Shown here in pieces: positions 62,601 to 64,000 of a DNA stretch of 64,000 bases (the stretch's first letter is position 1; each line of letters opens with the position of its first letter). The notes below the pieces were generated by a model. The model searched no databases. It saw only the letters and a program-made list of their open reading frames with translations, and was not told the origin of the DNA. The stretch is from Globisporangium splendens (Eukaryota; Oomycota; Peronosporomycetes; Pythiales; Pythiaceae), in the NCBI GenBank assembly GCA_006386115.1, contig VFIW01000137.1:1-64000 (forward strand), given 5' to 3'. A program made the position numbers and the translations under genes.

Positions 62601-64000
62601 TTCTCGCTCCTGCCACTGTCAACTCGATTCACAACTGGAAAGAGCACGCGATGGGAGAAAATACGAAGATGCGGATTACCAACAACACAGAAGAGGATTT
62701 TGACAATCGATTCGATGAAGACGAACCTGGTGGCGAAGTGGTAACAATTGAGTACTCGAATCCGTCAAACGTGAACCCAGATTTCAAGCGCATCATTATC
62801 GACAGTGATCACGAAGAGAGCCAACGAGCTGCCCGATTTCCTTGGTTGCTTCCGATGCACGAGCTCAGCTACAAAATTGGTGATGTCGTTGGAATAGGAG
62901 GATTCGGATCGGTTGTCAGAGGGGAATGGTTGGGAAGCCCTGTGGTGGTCAAGTATATGGGATATGAAGAAGATAAAGGCACCTCTACTCGAGAACTGTT
63001 TCTTCACGAGCTGCGGATATGGTACCCACTGAATCATCCCCACGTCATCAAGTTGTTTGGCGCGTGGCATCTTGGAAAACGTTACTTCGTGTGCGAATAC
63101 GCGCCACATGGAACCCTGCGAAGCTACTTAGTGACCAACCGCGACAAAATTTGGCAGAAGCTATACGAAGTGGCGCTGGGTTTGAAGTACTTGCACGAGC
63201 TCAACATCGTCCACAACGATTTGAAGTGCGATAATTTCCTCATCAGCGTCGATGGATCTGCCAAAATAGCAGATTTTGGACTCAGTTGCATTCCAGGCAG
63301 TGTTTCCGTGAAAATCGACCCAAAGAAGCAGGGTGCACAGCAGTGGAAGTCTCCTGAGTATCTTTGCAATGAGCAGACGACTGTGGCTTCTGATGTCTAT
63401 TCGTTCGGCATGTGCATCCTGGAAGCCTTTACTGGAAAGTATCCATGGGAGGATACAAACGAGCTTGCTGCTGTTGTTTGTTACAACGTAAAACGTGGTA
63501 ATCTGCCATCTCGTCCAGCCGATATGAAGGAATATCAATGGAGCCTAGTAATGAAGATGTGTCGCTTTGATCCATTCGAGCGAGTGCAAATCGATACGGT
63601 TGTGAATGATCTACGAGTTCTATGTGAACAAGAATCACTGGTATCCTCATCTGAAATGGATTCGGCAAGTGCACGTAACGTCCTCCAATCTCAAGATATA
63701 GACGTCAAGTATCCAGTTTACATACCCGAGTTCCGACCAGTTTGCAAAATTGTAGCCTTGAGGTTGAAATCTCTCGAGCGGCACGAGCAAACGAATCAAG
63801 ACTTTCAAGTTCAGTACACGGCGATTTGGTCACGGTTCAAAAGACTGTTCGAATTGATCGACTACAAAAACGCAATCGCTTTGATGAGTCGAAGCAGGGA
63901 TATCATCAGTGTCATTAAAGACATTCATGCTGACATTGATCAGTTGGAGCGTACACTGCACGACGATCCAATCCCTAGTCGTTGGAATGTTTGGTGGCAA
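59696..64000 (+). CDS. Ankyrin-repeat protein with pseudokinase and kinase domains (partial)
   Basis: The frame is open from the ATG at 59696 to the window edge (1435 codons, no stop). Two ankyrin arrays occupy about residues 10-140 and 225-380 (LHDACRCGDIDQVMKLLDAG, TPLHIAAQHGHADIVSIL). A helical module follows, then a kinase-like domain (about 590-825) that keeps the VVK lysine (Lys623) and an Asp in VGDLRCDR (Asp707) but has APFEG instead of DFG, so it looks like a pseudokinase. After another helical module comes a second kinase domain (about 1055-1300) with GIGGFGSVV, Lys1086, HNDLKCDN (Asp1175), ADFG (Asp1193) and SPEY, probably active. It belongs to the TKL-like kinases expanded in oomycetes. 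I found no splice signal needed inside. The C-terminus is unknown. Confidence 0.88.
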   Translation, partial: MGIHDGDAVGSDDLVAALHDACRCGDIDQVMKLLDAGAPDSVNAMTANGDTLLITACRYGKPDVVRVLLGYEADVNMPGGDGASPLCVASERGYVEIVQALVQHGADVNLAKRDGDTALNLAAQGGFTDIVNLLLKYGAVVDRPLDPDEHDNQDVQDERDNQQHLNRGEYNQANENDATRLLEATPIATADTAFRIGHHVDKNAFQFSRGNFANPPPPLSQSLQTAATMHDACRNGDPEKVQTFLASGSMIDDLNFNDETPLHIAAQHGHADIVSILVENGAQMDILDRADNTPLIAASRRGCVNVVQALLQHCASVNHANALGETAVIIAAESGHFDVVKELIEAKASVNVRSATGETLLTCAALWGRVDVANQINDLGCWKFDGVRISKPSLLPATLHKLQQCGGSMHEFEEVWIGVLDRLQKVYLLVVQSGDGDARSSMMASFVTSLFHLCKLRASPDRKNIITRVSSSREFMKAIEDLYSSLDHLERKLKVDPSSSAWREAWQTNQEITWKRFHDALNDDDDQMLADLNTKAHLVEAISLLQYEIVVHGGKYNQELLDLLQRSLDKLLMLSDDDVPDLPRWFVPPHDVDLTVYAEVSECNHVNGLIRGKWLGTDVMVVKSQGSRDDFTEFVDLWSQMSHPNVLKLYGACHLRKPYLAILENVRSMSLREYLAIDENSHLKWQKLFEVGLGLKYLHERECVVGDLRCDRIWVGTDGLAKIAPFEGGAVHDESGAASDDDDANCRLPEYLEGKKEFTTASDIFLFGLCILEAITGTRSWTVETRGVAASSVGWTKLPPRPVEMSLPEWQLIESMCLFDPSRRVKIAYVVEHLNQFADQRSHATEDSRAADGATSSESADLQGCIFPQLFGTIGNSLRDLESRVQNQWTRTQPSLFAVFKRLVDVYQRLQETHCQPGDIAVQKYCEALDLLRSLCRTRLSERSVISQERKQEMQTNVLHREIDELLLFLAPATVNSIHNWKEHAMGENTKMRITNNTEEDFDNRFDEDEPGGEVVTIEYSNPSNVNPDFKRIIIDSDHEESQRAARFPWLLPMHELSYKIGDVVGIGGFGSVVRGEWLGSPVVVKYMGYEEDKGTSTRELFLHELRIWYPLNHPHVIKLFGAWHLGKRYFVCEYAPHGTLRSYLVTNRDKIWQKLYEVALGLKYLHELNIVHNDLKCDNFLISVDGSAKIADFGLSCIPGSVSVKIDPKKQGAQQWKSPEYLCNEQTTVASDVYSFGMCILEAFTGKYPWEDTNELAAVVCYNVKRGNLPSRPADMKEYQWSLVMKMCRFDPFERVQIDTVVNDLRVLCEQESLVSSSEMDSASARNVLQSQDIDVKYPVYIPEFRPVCKIVALRLKSLERHEQTNQDFQVQYTAIWSRFKRLFELIDYKNAIALMSRSRDIISVIKDIHADIDQLERTLHDDPIPSRWNVWWQ

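Overview
The window looks like nuclear DNA of an oomycete, probably a saprolegnian-type water mould (the order is my inference; oomycete is well supported). The support is: GC-rich genes with short introns (mostly 80-110 nt) that often start GTACGT or GTATGT; initiator/flanking promoter motifs of the oomycete type (CATTYYNCAWTTT-like) just upstream of several start codons; a flagellar protein (CFAP96) fitting a zoosporic organism; an ankyrin/TKL-type kinase; and papain-type proteases and GH1 enzymes in small families. I saw no tRNA, rRNA or CRISPR.

Layout. 1-4142: two head-to-head papain-family cysteine protease genes (the left one cut by the window edge) whose promoters and 5' halves form a large inverted repeat around a 1.4 kb spacer. 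4435-8410 (minus): a four-exon gene that I assembled, encoding a 1230-residue protein with four FAR1/MULE-type zinc modules and no transposase domain. 8954-10321: an SR-repeat, chromodomain and putative cysteine protease ORF, convergent with an apparently intact LINE (ORF1 and ORF2, minus, 10351-17275). Behind it lies an older, 5'-truncated and frameshifted LINE with RNase H (17325-21608). 22182-23264 is a third cysteine protease.

From about 24 kb the window is dense housekeeping DNA: TIM21 (mitochondrial import), an IFRD-family protein, GH1 beta-glucosidase, CFAP96, a secreted 5'-nucleotidase-like phosphoesterase, a second GH1, the RFC2/Rfc4-type clamp-loader subunit, a ZC3HC1/NIPA-type protein, ribosomal protein L4, an F-box-like protein, a DA1-type LIM peptidase, HSBP1, a small membrane protein, mitochondrial HSP70, DMAP1/SWC4, PABPN1, and at the right edge a large ankyrin protein with tandem pseudokinase and kinase domains, cut by the window end.

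The genes do not form one pathway. Functional echoes are: mitochondrial import (TIM21 with mtHSP70), heat-shock control (HSBP1 near mtHSP70), S-phase functions at a divergent promoter (RFC and NIPA, with an E2F-like site), and nuclear chromatin/RNA functions (DMAP1, PABPN1). Exon coordinates were worked out by hand from splice signals, frame and family conservation; every multi-exon model closes to a whole number of codons. The most striking individual observations are a canonical AT-AC (U12-type) intron in HSBP1, a ubiquitin-binding-type NZF finger fused to LIM-DA1, the four-module transposase-derived-looking protein, and the chromodomain/protease ORF next to the LINE.
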